DNA of 64,000 nt from Senegalimassilia anaerobia JC110 (GTDB lineage Bacteria > Actinomycetota > Coriobacteriia > Coriobacteriales > Eggerthellaceae): assembly GCF_000236865.1 (NCBI RefSeq), contig NZ_HE611016.1, positions 320,846-384,845 of the forward strand, read 5' to 3'. The notes below the pieces were generated by a model that searched no databases, had not been told where the DNA came from, and was given only the letters and a program-made list of their open reading frames with translations. Of this stretch, positions 20,375 through 29,949 are shown in pieces. Both the position numbers and the translations under genes were made by a program. The stretch's first letter is position 1, and each line of letters opens with the position of its first letter.

Positions 20375-22867
20375 CTACTTCTTCACCAGGTTCTGAAGGC
20401 CCAGCTCCTCGACGGCGGCTTCCCTCATCTTGTACTTGAGGATCTTGCCGGCGGCGTTCATGGGGTAGGACTCCACGAACTTGATGTAGCGGGGCACCTT
20501 GTGGCGCGCGATGTTGCTCATCATGAACTCGCGGATCTCGGGCTCGGTCATGGTCTCGCCGTCCTGGAGAATGATGCAGGCCAGGGCTTCTTCGCCGTAC
20601 TTCGCGTCGGGCACGCCCACCACCTGGCAGTCGCTGACCTTGGGGTGCGTGATGACGAAGTCCTCGATTTCCTTGGGGTAGATGTTCTCGCCGCCGCGGA
20701 TGATCATGTCCTTCAGGCGGCCAGTGGCTACGAAGCAACCGCGCTCGTCGCGCATGAGCAGGTCGCCGGAGTGCAGCCAGCCGTCCTCGTCCACCGTCTT
20801 GAAGGTGGCATCGGGCATCTTGTAGTAGCCCTTCATGATGTTGTAGCCGCGCGAGCAGAACTCGCCGATCTGGCCGTCGGGCATCTCCTCGCCGGTTTCA
20901 GGATCGATGATCTTGCACTGCACGTGCGGGAACGCGTAGCCGACGGTCTCGGTGCGCAGGTCGAGCGGGTCGGTCCAGGCGCTCATGGTGGAGCCCGGGG
21001 CCGATTCGGTCTGGCCGTACACCGACACGATGCCGGTCATGTTCATCTCATCGGGCTGCGCGGCGCGCTTCATGAGCTCGGGCGGGCAGCCGGCGCCGGC
21101 CATGATGCCGGTGCGCATGTGGCTGAAGTCGGTCTTGCGGTAGTCGGCGTGGTTGAACATGGCGATGAACATGGTGGGCACGCCGTTGAACGCGGTCACC
21201 TTCTCCTGCGTGATGCAGTGCAGCGACGCCTTCGCGCTGAAGTAGGGCATGGGGCACATGGTGGCGCCGTGGGTCATGGACGACGTCATGGACAGCGTCA
21301 TGCCGAAGCAGTGGAACATGGGCACGTGGATCATGAAGCGGTCCGCGGTGGAAAGGCCCATGCGGTCGCCGATGCACTTGCCGTCGTTGACCACGTTGCG
21401 GTGCGTGAGCATGACGCCCTTGGGGAAGCCCGTGGTGCCGGAGGTGTACTGCATGTTGCACACGTCGTCGGGGCGCACCTCGGCGGCCATGCGCTGGATC
21501 TTCTCAAGCGGCACCAGCTCGGAGCGCTCCATGGCCTGCTCGAAGTTCAGGCAGCCGGGCATGTCGAAACCGACGGTGATGACGTTGCGCAGGAAGGGAA
21601 GGCGCTTGCAGTGCAACTGGTCGCCGGGCTTGGTGTCGGCGATCTCGGGGCACAGGTCGTTGATGATCTGGCGGTAGTTGGAGTCCAGCGCGCTGTCGAT
21701 CATAACCAGCGTGTGCGTGTCGGACTGGCGCAGCAGGTACTCGGCCTCGTGGATCTTGTAGGCGGTGTTCACCGTGACCAGCACGGCGCCGATCTTCGTG
21801 GCGGCCCAAAACGTGATGTACCAGGCAGGTACGTTGGTGGCCCAGATGGCAACCTTGCTGCCGGGCTTGACGCCCATCGACACGAGCGCGCGGGCGAACG
21901 TGTCAACATCGTCGCGGAACTCCTCGTAGGTGCGCGTGTAGTCCAGCGTGGTGTACTTGAAGCAGTACTGGTCGGGGAAGCACTCGACCATCTTGTCGAG
22001 CACCTGCGGGAAGGTCAGGTCGATGAGCTCGTCCTTCTTCCACACGTACTCGCCGGTGCCGTCGTGGTTGAGGTAGAGCGTGCGGCGCTTGCCGCGGGTG
22101 TCCTCGAACTGCTCCATGTAGTTGACGTAATGGGGGAAGATGACCTCCATGTCGGTGAGGTCGGCCATCCACGCAGGGTCCCACTCAAGCGACACGAAGC
22201 CGTCGTAGTCGATGGAGGACAGTGCGCGTACCACCTCGTCGATAGGCAGGGTGCCTTCGCCCACCAGATTGAAGGAGCCGTCGTCGTCGGAGTCGCGCAT
22301 GTGCACGTGCTTGACGTAGGCGCCCAGGTTCTTGATGGTGGTCGCCGGGCTTTCGCCGCCCACGCGGTAGACGTTGTGGACGTCCCACAGGGCGCCCAGG
22401 TAGTCGCTGGCGTAGCGGTCCATGATGCCGGTCAGGCGCGAGGTGCTGGAGAAGATGCCGCTGGATTCGATCAGCAGCACCACGCCGTGCTCCTCGGCGT
22501 AGGGGACCAGCTGGGAGAGCGCGGCGTGGATGGCATCCTCGTCGTCATGCTGGACGACCACGCACACCATGCCCACGCTTGCGGCCTGAGCCAGGTCGAT
22601 AAGGTCCTTGGCGTCCTGAACCTGCTGCTCGCCCGCCGAGATGTCGACCGAGGAGTCGAACGCGGGGATGGAAAGGCCCTTGTCGCGCAGGGCGCGGGCC
22701 GTCGCCTGCGTGTTGTAGCGGTCAAGCGGGCCGCCCTTGCCGGTGAACGCCGCGTTGGTGATGGGGTTGTGGATCTCGATGCCCGAGAAATCCATTTCAA
22801 GGGCGGTGCTTACGAGCTCGTCCCAGGAGTGGTCAGCCCAGCCGCGGGTGGAAAAGGAAAGCTTCAT
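20375..22867 (-). CDS. Fusion of sugar-phosphate isomerase/epimerase-like and acyl-CoA synthetase domains
   Basis: 830 aa. Residues ~1-275 form an AP-endonuclease-2-like TIM barrel (MKLSFSTRGW, LLIESSGIF, LWDVHNVYR, HVHMRDSDDDG, VSLEWDP). Residues ~285-830 are a complete AMP-dependent acyl-CoA synthetase with YTSGTTGFPKGV (~472), YGQTESAP, HSGDL, GRLKDMIIRGGENIYP (~725) and the late catalytic Lys in NAAGKILKYKM. Such domains are normally separate proteins. The start overlaps the stop of the upstream LeuA-like gene by one base (TAATG), and GAGGAG lies upstream, so the pair is coupled. The ligase probably activates a carboxylate made or handled by the barrel; the substrate is unknown. Confidence 0.85.
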   Translation of the reverse strand: MKLSFSTRGWADHSWDELVSTALEMDFSGIEIHNPITNAAFTGKGGPLDRYNTQATARALRDKGLSIPAFDSSVDISAGEQQVQDAKDLIDLAQAASVGMVCVVVQHDDEDAIHAALSQLVPYAEEHGVVLLIESSGIFSSTSRLTGIMDRYASDYLGALWDVHNVYRVGGESPATTIKNLGAYVKHVHMRDSDDDGSFNLVGEGTLPIDEVVRALSSIDYDGFVSLEWDPAWMADLTDMEVIFPHYVNYMEQFEDTRGKRRTLYLNHDGTGEYVWKKDELIDLTFPQVLDKMVECFPDQYCFKYTTLDYTRTYEEFRDDVDTFARALVSMGVKPGSKVAIWATNVPAWYITFWAATKIGAVLVTVNTAYKIHEAEYLLRQSDTHTLVMIDSALDSNYRQIINDLCPEIADTKPGDQLHCKRLPFLRNVITVGFDMPGCLNFEQAMERSELVPLEKIQRMAAEVRPDDVCNMQYTSGTTGFPKGVMLTHRNVVNDGKCIGDRMGLSTADRFMIHVPMFHCFGMTLSMTSSMTHGATMCPMPYFSAKASLHCITQEKVTAFNGVPTMFIAMFNHADYRKTDFSHMRTGIMAGAGCPPELMKRAAQPDEMNMTGIVSVYGQTESAPGSTMSAWTDPLDLRTETVGYAFPHVQCKIIDPETGEEMPDGQIGEFCSRGYNIMKGYYKMPDATFKTVDEDGWLHSGDLLMRDERGCFVATGRLKDMIIRGGENIYPKEIEDFVITHPKVSDCQVVGVPDAKYGEEALACIILQDGETMTEPEIREFMMSNIARHKVPRYIKFVESYPMNAAGKILKYKMREAAVEELGLQNLVKK

Positions 22868-24282
22868 TAGTTCTGCTCCTCGTAGGCGATCTTGTTGAGC
22901 GCGTTGATGTACGCGCGGATGCTGGACTCGACGATGTCGGTGGAGATGCCGCGGCCGGAATACACCTTGCCGTCAGCGATCAGCTTCACGACCGACTCGC
23001 CCATGGCCTCGCGGCCCTCGGTGACGGCCTGGATGCTGAAGTCGTCAAGCTCGTAGTGCTTGCCCACGACCGATTCGATGGACTTGAACGAGGAGTCGAT
23101 GGGGCCGTCGCCCAAGGACACGGCCTCGATGAGCTCGCCGTTCTTACGCAACGAGATGTGCGAGGTGGCCTTGAAGCTCAGGCCGGAGTTGATGACGTAG
23201 CCGTCCAGGGTGTAGGTGGGCGGCACCTGCAGCGCGGCGGAGGCCACGATGGCGTCCAGCTCGGTGGCGCTCACGCGCTCCTTGCTGGCGGCGATCTTCT
23301 TGAAAGCCTCGAACACCGCATCGGCGTCCTCGTCGGAGAGGCTATAGCCCAGACGCTCGACGTACTGCATGACGGTGGCTTGGTCGTCGCCGGCGGTGAG
23401 CACCACGCCTTCGACGGCCTCGGAGACGGTGCCGGTGAACAGGGACGCCTTGGAGCGGTCGTCGCAGCACAGGCGGGAGATCTGGTTCATGGCGCGCTTG
23501 AGCTCGGTCACGCGCACCTTGCTCTGAGCGCCCAGGGCGTCGGCCTTAGCGGCAAGGATGCGGGCGACGTTGTCCAGCGCGACGACGCCCATGGGGTAGG
23601 ACGTGGCCTTGACGATGGAGGCGCCGGCCATGACGCCGGCCACGGCGCAGGCGTCGGCCATATTAAGGTTGTTGCAGCACGAGATGCCCAGGTCGATGTC
23701 CTTGAGCTGGGGCGCGGCCTGGTACAGGTCGGCGATGAACTGGGCGAACTCCTCGGGGAGCATGGAACCGGCCGCATCGCAGACGGTGACCGTCTTGGCG
23801 CCGGCGGCGACCACGGCGTCGATGACGCGGGCCAGGTAGGCCACGTCGGTGCGGGTGGCGTCGATGGCCACGAACTCGACGTCGTCGGTGAGCTGGGCGC
23901 ACTTCGCCACCGCCTCGGCGGCGTCGGCGATCAGCGTGTCGGCCTTCTTGCGCTGGATGTACTCCATGCAGGAGGGGCTGACGGCCGCTTCCACCTGCAG
24001 ACGGACGTGCTTCGCGCCCTTCGCGGCGTTCCAGACGGCCTGGATGCTGTCCTCGTCCATTTTCACCGGCACGGCAAGCGTGCTGTTCTTCACCAGGGAG
24101 GCGATGGACTTGATTCGCAAGCTGTCAACCTTGGAGGATTCGATACCCTCGACCTCGATGGAGCCCACGCCGATACGGTCTAGGATCTTCACGATTTCTA
24201 GCTTTTCCTTGAAGGATAGGGAAAGCGCCTTGGAGGCGATTGCCTCCCTCATCGTGATGTCGCTGACACGTATGTCTCTCAT
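22867..24282 (-). CDS. 2-isopropylmalate-synthase-like protein lacking the metal-binding HxH
   Basis: 471 aa. An HMGL-like TIM barrel (~1-300) precedes a LeuA-type C-terminal dimerisation/allosteric domain (~355-471, YTLDGYVINSG to IRAYINALNKI). The fold signatures are traceable, but key residues differ: the usual LRDGEQ is MREAIA (Arg12 retained), DTVG is DAAG (169-172), and the metal-binding HCHND is SCCNN (201-205), so both His ligands are gone; the glycine-rich GERxGN segment is also replaced. Normal isopropylmalate synthase chemistry is therefore doubtful. AGGAG lies upstream of ATG 24282. It leads a minus-strand run with the CoA-ligase fusion and PFOR. Confidence 0.78.
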   Translation of the reverse strand: MRDIRVSDITMREAIASKALSLSFKEKLEIVKILDRIGVGSIEVEGIESSKVDSLRIKSIASLVKNSTLAVPVKMDEDSIQAVWNAAKGAKHVRLQVEAAVSPSCMEYIQRKKADTLIADAAEAVAKCAQLTDDVEFVAIDATRTDVAYLARVIDAVVAAGAKTVTVCDAAGSMLPEEFAQFIADLYQAAPQLKDIDLGISCCNNLNMADACAVAGVMAGASIVKATSYPMGVVALDNVARILAAKADALGAQSKVRVTELKRAMNQISRLCCDDRSKASLFTGTVSEAVEGVVLTAGDDQATVMQYVERLGYSLSDEDADAVFEAFKKIAASKERVSATELDAIVASAALQVPPTYTLDGYVINSGLSFKATSHISLRKNGELIEAVSLGDGPIDSSFKSIESVVGKHYELDDFSIQAVTEGREAMGESVVKLIADGKVYSGRGISTDIVESSIRAYINALNKIAYEEQN

Positions 24283-24764
24283 GTGTGACTCCTGACCTAC
24301 TATGCGAACGTGTTCTTCTTTGAAGATGCTGCTCAGCGGTTGATTGCAGCACCCGCAGGTGGCCGAACGCCTGCCAAATGCTAAGAAGATAGATTATCGC
24401 AACTTATAACGTATCAAGCTGCATAACTACGGCATTGTCGTAAATTAATGAAGAGTTAATACAGAATCGCAAGCGTATGCGGAACGGGTATCCACAGATT
24501 GCGAAAAGTGTGGGTGCGTACGGCCGGAAGGGGCCGAAGACGAGGGGTGCGAGGGCTCGACACCGGGGAGTTGTAGGGATGCCGGAATGTCGGGTTTGAG
24601 TTGGGAATCGTCCTCTGGCGTGTCCTGCTCATTTGCTGTAGAAAGGCATGTTGACATGGCGTTTCTTGATTATCTGGAGGTTCGTCCCACGTGTCCGTTC
24701 TGCCTTTTGGGGAGTTGATGCAACCCGTGGTAGGGGGCCTGCCATGGGGAGGGGCGGACACCCC
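24283..24764. other. Gene-free divergent region
   Basis: This ~480-bp stretch lies between the divergent LeuA-like operon and the riboswitch promoter. It contains an AT-rich segment (~24375-24470) that could hold the minus-strand promoter, with TTGATA and TAATCT elements about 15 nt apart, a weak fit. No convincing gene or structured RNA was recognised. Confidence 0.5.
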
Positions 24765-24793
24765 TTGACAATTGGTTTGCCGCGTGCTATTTT
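24765..24793 (+). promoter_or_regulatory. Strong sigma-70-type promoter
   Basis: TTGACA at 24765-24770, a 17-nt spacer, then TATTTT at 24788-24793 preceded by TGC (extended -10). Transcription should begin near 24800, at the 5' edge of the riboswitch. Confidence 0.75.
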
Positions 24794-24797
24794 TCGA

Positions 24798-24870
24798 ATC
24801 GGCAAAATCATCGAAAGGTGATGACGCAAAGCTATAGGGCCTGAAATGGCAGCCAGTTGCACAGTTCCCC
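24798..24870 (+). ncRNA. GEMM-I-like (c-di-GMP-I) riboswitch aptamer
   Basis: The conserved GEMM-I core is visible in order: GGCAAA (24801-24806), a 6-bp stem AUCAUC/GGUGAU capped by a GAAA tetraloop, GACGCAAAGC (24823-24832), UAUAGGGCCU, then AUGGCAGCCAGUUGC. GACGCAAAGC plus the GNRA-capped stem is diagnostic of the class. P3 appears very short, and the 5' strand of P1 would lie at the predicted transcription start, so this is an atypical member or my boundaries are off. It precedes a terminator and the small winged-helix gene, so it probably controls that gene. Confidence 0.75.
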
Positions 24871-24904
24871 TTTCGGGGAGCCACTGCAGCTGGCTGCTTT
24901 TTTA
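24849..24904 (+). terminator. Riboswitch expression-platform terminator
   Basis: GCAGCCAGTTGCA (24850-24862) pairs with TGCAGCTGGCTGC (24885-24897) with one G-U, enclosing an inner TCCCC-TTTC-GGGGA hairpin, and is followed by TTTTTTATT. The 5' arm includes the aptamer's 3' end GCCAGUUGC, so aptamer and terminator compete. Confidence 0.8.
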
Positions 24905-24995
24905 TTCTCCGGTTCAGCTTGCAGGTTTTGCTCGCCTTGCGTTGTTGGCGAGCGGGGGTCATAAGCATTGGAACGCGAACCTATGGAGAAGGACT

Positions 24996-25328
24996 ATGAC
25001 GACTGAGATGACCGCTGAGACCACAACCGAAATCGATGACGACATCACGCTTGCGGACGGCAAGCGCACGCTGACGAACTCGCAGCTGCTCATCCTGGGC
25101 TTCATCGCCTCGTACGGCGCAGCGGGCTGCTCCGAGTCCAAGCGCGACATCGCAGAAGCGCTGCAGGTCAGCCTGAAGACCGTCGACCGCGCCATCCTGC
25201 GCCTGCGCAAGGAGGGCTTCATCATCTCGGTGGCCCGCTATGCGGAAAACGGCATGCGTCTGAGCAACACCTACCACGTGCCCACGCCGGAGGCGAAAGA
25301 CGAGCAGCTGCACGCGATTGCCGGGTAA
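24996..25328 (+). CDS. Small winged-helix DNA-binding protein, paralogue 2 (riboswitch-controlled)
   Basis: 110 aa. A short acidic Thr/Glu-rich N-terminus (~1-27) precedes a winged helix: LTNSQLLILGFIASYGAAGCSE, recognition region ALQVSLKTVDRAILRLRKEGFI, wing VARYAENGMRLSNTYHV. It matches the protein at 14427-14705 along the whole domain. ATG 24996 follows GGAGAAGG; the longer upstream frame runs into the terminator hairpin and is rejected. It lies 90 nt downstream of a riboswitch terminator, so a second messenger, probably c-di-GMP, should set its level. Targets are unknown. Confidence 0.8.
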   Translation: MTTEMTAETTTEIDDDITLADGKRTLTNSQLLILGFIASYGAAGCSESKRDIAEALQVSLKTVDRAILRLRKEGFIISVARYAENGMRLSNTYHVPTPEAKDEQLHAIAG

Positions 25329-25410
25329 GATGATCCCTGGCGGACGGGGCGCATTGCGACGTAGCTACAAATATAGCGGGGGTTTGCGGACGGTTCCTCG
25401 TCCCTGAAAG

Positions 25411-25453
25411 CGAAGAGCCTGATTCCCATCTGGAATCAGGCTCTTCGTGTTTT
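25411..25453 (+). terminator. Terminator after riboswitch-controlled gene
   Basis: CGAAGAGCCTGATTCC (25411-25426) pairs perfectly with GGAATCAGGCTCTTCG (25432-25447) and is followed by TGTTTTA. Confidence 0.85.
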
Positions 25454-25476
25454 ACGATTCGGTTCCCCGAATACGG

Positions 25477-25574
25477 AAAGACCCGCGGGTTTGCTCGGTT
25501 TCCCGAACGCCCGCCGGCCTTTCTGTTGCCGGTCCCGCGAAGCGCTTGGGCTTTGCGGGACCGCGCGTTTTAAG
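25477..25574. terminator. Two further hairpins between convergent genes
   Basis: An imperfect stem around 25481-25524 resembles the terminator at 16617 and has an A-rich left flank suiting the minus-strand DDAH transcript. A second stem, GGTCCCGCGAAGC (25531-25543) with GCTTTGCGGGACC (25550-25562), is followed by GCGCGTTTTA. Confidence 0.6.
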
Positions 25575-25580
25575 CGTGTG

Positions 25581-26357
25581 CTAGAAGCGCAGGCTGAGGC
25601 AGGACAGGCCGCCGTCGATCTTGCGGTACTCGGAGGTGTCCACCACCAGCGTCTTGTAGCCCAGGTCCTGGACGGCTTTCAGCACGGTGGGGTAGCCCTC
25701 CGCCACGATGACGGTGCCGTTGACCCAGATGCAGTTCGCGCCGTAAGCCTCGTCCTCGGGCACGATGACCTTGTTGTACTTGGCGAAGTCGGGCTTGTCG
25801 ATGAACTCGCCGGACACCAGCATGTTGTTGTCCTCGATGTAGTTCACGCCGGTCTTGAGGTGCAGGACCTCCTCCAGCGGGACCTCGGAGCCCTCCAGGC
25901 CCCAACCGGCCAGGATCTCGCAGAACTGGCGGATGCCCTCTTCGTTGGTGCGGGCGGAGCGGCCCACGTAGAAGTGGTCGCCCACCATCATGACGTCGCC
26001 GCCATCAAGGGTGCCGGGGGCGACGATGTGCTTGACGTGCTCGTCGTCGAAGAAGCGACGGACCACGGGCTCGATCTCGTCCTTCTCACCGTTGCGGCTG
26101 GCAGCGCCGGGGTTGGTGATGATGGCGCCGCAGCGGGTGATGACGGCCGGGTCCTCAACGAAGCAGCTGTCCGGGAACTGCTCGAGGGCAGGCAGGACGG
26201 TGACGTCGACGCCGCACTGCTCGAGGGCATGCTCGTAGTCGTAGTGCTCCTCGATGGCGCGCTCGTAGATGGGCTGGCCCAGCTCGGGTGCGCTGGTGAT
26301 GCCGTCGCACAGCGACTTACCAGGGCGGCGGATGATGACATGGTTGAACTTCGTCAT
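25581..26357 (-). CDS. Dimethylarginine dimethylaminohydrolase (DDAH) family
   Basis: 258 aa, close to the ~254 aa of bacterial DDAH. The family hydrolyses N-omega-methylated arginines to citrulline plus methylamine or dimethylamine. Visible: the substrate-loop acidic motif SCFVEDPAV, LDGGDVM, the catalytic-His region LHLKTGVNY (His166) and the C-terminal nucleophile GLSCLSLRF (Cys253). ATG 26357 follows AAGGAG at 8-nt spacing; the longer frame upstream has no site. A minus-strand TATAAT at 26454-26459 may be its -10. The relatives arginine deiminase and amidinotransferase are less likely given the short length and C-terminal Cys context. Confidence 0.85.
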   Translation of the reverse strand: MTKFNHVIIRRPGKSLCDGITSAPELGQPIYERAIEEHYDYEHALEQCGVDVTVLPALEQFPDSCFVEDPAVITRCGAIITNPGAASRNGEKDEIEPVVRRFFDDEHVKHIVAPGTLDGGDVMMVGDHFYVGRSARTNEEGIRQFCEILAGWGLEGSEVPLEEVLHLKTGVNYIEDNNMLVSGEFIDKPDFAKYNKVIVPEDEAYGANCIWVNGTVIVAEGYPTVLKAVQDLGYKTLVVDTSEYRKIDGGLSCLSLRF

Positions 26358-26670
26358 GCTTCTCTCTCCTTGGGCGCATGGTTGCCGGCGCGCATTGCAG
26401 CTGCTTGTCGCGCGGCACGTTCGTAGGGATAAAAGATAGCTGCTTCCTTGGGCATTATAGCCCCGAAGCCGCCGAAACAAGCCGGAAACAAAGTGTTGCC
26501 CACGGCGGACTTACTGTCGGGGGTATGGGGCAGGCGCGTTTGGTGGCGACGGGCCCGTCGAAACGGGGCCGAAATGCCATCGGTTGAGTAAGGGTGGACA
26601 TGGCATCGCGGGCCCGAATCTGTCGCGTCTAGTTAGGGAAATCGGTTGAACCCGCTGCGATACTCGCAGG

Positions 26671-27657
26671 TCAGCGGGCGATTCGGCCGCGGTTTCGCTT
26701 GGCGGGCTTTCCCGATGCGGGGCTTTCGCAACCTGCAGATCCGTGGGCACCGGAGTCGGCCACAGCCGCTTCGCCGCCCTTGTCACCGAGCTGGGTTGCC
26801 ACGATGGCGGCGAAGATGAACGCGAAGCCCACCGCCATGCGAGCTGTGAGCACCTCGCCGAAGAACACCACGCTGAACAGGGCGCAGAACACGCTTTCAA
26901 GCGAGCAGAGCAGCCCCGCCTCGGAGGGCGATAAGTGGGCCTGGGCCGTGTTCTGAGCCACGGCGCCGAAGGCCGCCGAGAGCATGGCAACGTAGGTCAT
27001 GGCGCCGATGAACTCGGGCGTGGCAACCTGCGTCATGGTGGGCATGGGCTGCGTGGTAAAGGCGAGCAGCAGGGCCAGGATTCCGGCGGTGAACTGTTGG
27101 ATAACGGTGATGGTCAGGACGTCGTTGTCGCGCATGACCAGGCCGATGATCACGATTTCGGCGCCGTAGAGGAACGCCGAGGCGATGCTGACGCCGTCGC
27201 CCAAGCTGATGGAAAAGCCCTCGGTGAGCGACACCAGCCCGATGCCGACGGTGCAGATGGCCGCGGCGATAAGGGTTTTTGCGGGCGGACGGCGACGCGA
27301 GACCACCCACCAGATGAACGGCACGGTCAGGCAATAGCACGCGCTCAAAAAGGCGTTCTTCGAGGGCGTGGTCAGGCCCAGACCTAGGAATTGCGTCCAG
27401 AAGCCCATGAACGTGGCAACGCCGATGATCAGGCCCGCCTTCAGCGTTTTACGGCAGAAATTGCGCTTGAGGTGGGGAAACAAGAGGATGACAAGCACGA
27501 TGCCTGCCCCAAGGAAGCGGATAGCGGTGAACCACGTGGCGCCCACGGTGGCGATGGCGCTTTTGCCGATCACGAAGCCCAGGCCCCAAACCGCGGCCGC
27601 CGTCATAAGGATGAGGCGATATACGGTCATTGGGTACTGCTTGTCGGGGACGCCCAT
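26671..27657 (-). CDS. DMT-superfamily EamA transporter
   Basis: 328 aa with ten predicted hydrophobic helices in two EamA repeats (~10-145 and ~155-295) and a basic cytoplasmic tail rich in Lys and Arg. Such proteins export or import small metabolites such as amino acids; the substrate cannot be read from sequence. AGGAG lies 12 nt before ATG 27657, a long spacing; ATG at 27630 is the alternative but has no site. It precedes the DDAH gene on the same strand across a 313-bp gap, so shared transcription is uncertain. No separate gene was recognised in that gap. Confidence 0.85.
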   Translation of the reverse strand: MGVPDKQYPMTVYRLILMTAAAVWGLGFVIGKSAIATVGATWFTAIRFLGAGIVLVILLFPHLKRNFCRKTLKAGLIIGVATFMGFWTQFLGLGLTTPSKNAFLSACYCLTVPFIWWVVSRRRPPAKTLIAAAICTVGIGLVSLTEGFSISLGDGVSIASAFLYGAEIVIIGLVMRDNDVLTITVIQQFTAGILALLLAFTTQPMPTMTQVATPEFIGAMTYVAMLSAAFGAVAQNTAQAHLSPSEAGLLCSLESVFCALFSVVFFGEVLTARMAVGFAFIFAAIVATQLGDKGGEAAVADSGAHGSAGCESPASGKPAKRNRGRIAR

Positions 27658-27696
27658 GATTGCTCACGCTCCTGGCAACTCGGAGAAACGATACGG

Positions 27697-27936
27697 TTAG
27701 TGCAACGGAGCTAGGATGTCGGCCACCTCTTCAAGCGAATCTGCGAAATGCATGCCCCGCTGCCTGCGCGGCGAGGACAGCCCCATATCGCTCATTCGAT
27801 TGAGAAGCGCGCGCAGATCATCGTAGAAACCGTTCAAGTTGAACAGTATGCACGGCGCGTCCAACTGCGCAAGGGCTATGAGGGAAATGACTTCCGAAAC
27901 ATCCTCCAATGTCCGCGTGCCCCCAGGCGTGGGGAC
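27697..27936 (-). pseudogene. Truncated LOG-family (cytokinin riboside phosphoribohydrolase-like) remnant
   Basis: The frame encodes only the last ~80 residues of a LOG/lysine-decarboxylase-like protein, normally ~180-190 aa. It begins at the active-site motif, here PGGTRTLED instead of PGGxGTxEE, followed by ISLIALAQLDAPCILFNLNGFYDDL and a typical C-terminal helix. The Rossmann N-terminal half is absent, and the sequence upstream (27940-28002) does not resemble it. Loss of the motif glycine supports decay. Confidence 0.7.
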
Positions 27937-27965
27937 CGGACATCGTGCGGCGAAACCGGCTGAGA

Positions 27966-28024
27966 CAAAAGGGCCGAGGGCTTTGCGCGCCTGCTTTCGC
28001 AAACGCCGTCGCCCTCGGCTTTAT
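27966..28024. terminator. Bidirectional terminator downstream of prfC
   Basis: GCCGAGGGC (27973-27981) pairs with GCCCTCGGC (28011-28019) over an inner TTTGCG/CGCAAA stem. AAAA on the left gives a T-run on the minus strand; TTTA lies on the right. Confidence 0.75.
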
Positions 28025-28085
28025 GTTTCGGTTATCGTATCTTCGCCGTTATCGCCTGCTGCTTGACCTGCGGCTTTCGACCTGT

Positions 28086-29696
<1,611 letters not shown>

Positions 29697-29949
29697 GGGG
29701 TTCCTTTCCGCAAAAACCGGCTTTGCGCGGGCGCGCATGCGCGGCGGCAAGGCCGGTGGGTTGTTTCGTGCGTAACTTATTTAGTATAGCGGGATGTCCC
29801 AATCGGCGGAAGGGGAGCTTGCGAGCGTATAGGGAAAGAACAGGAAATACCGGTTGCAAGCGGTGACCGGCTATGAGGGAAGGGGTACCAAGGGCGATTG
29901 GTTGGTAGTGGGCCTCGGATACGTAGGCGATGGCCGGATGGCGCAGGCG

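Noticed and set aside
20501-22870. 789-codon open frame opposite the isomerase/CoA-ligase fusion
   Set aside because: Antisense shadow with the same compositional skew; the minus-strand frame carries intact enzyme motifs.
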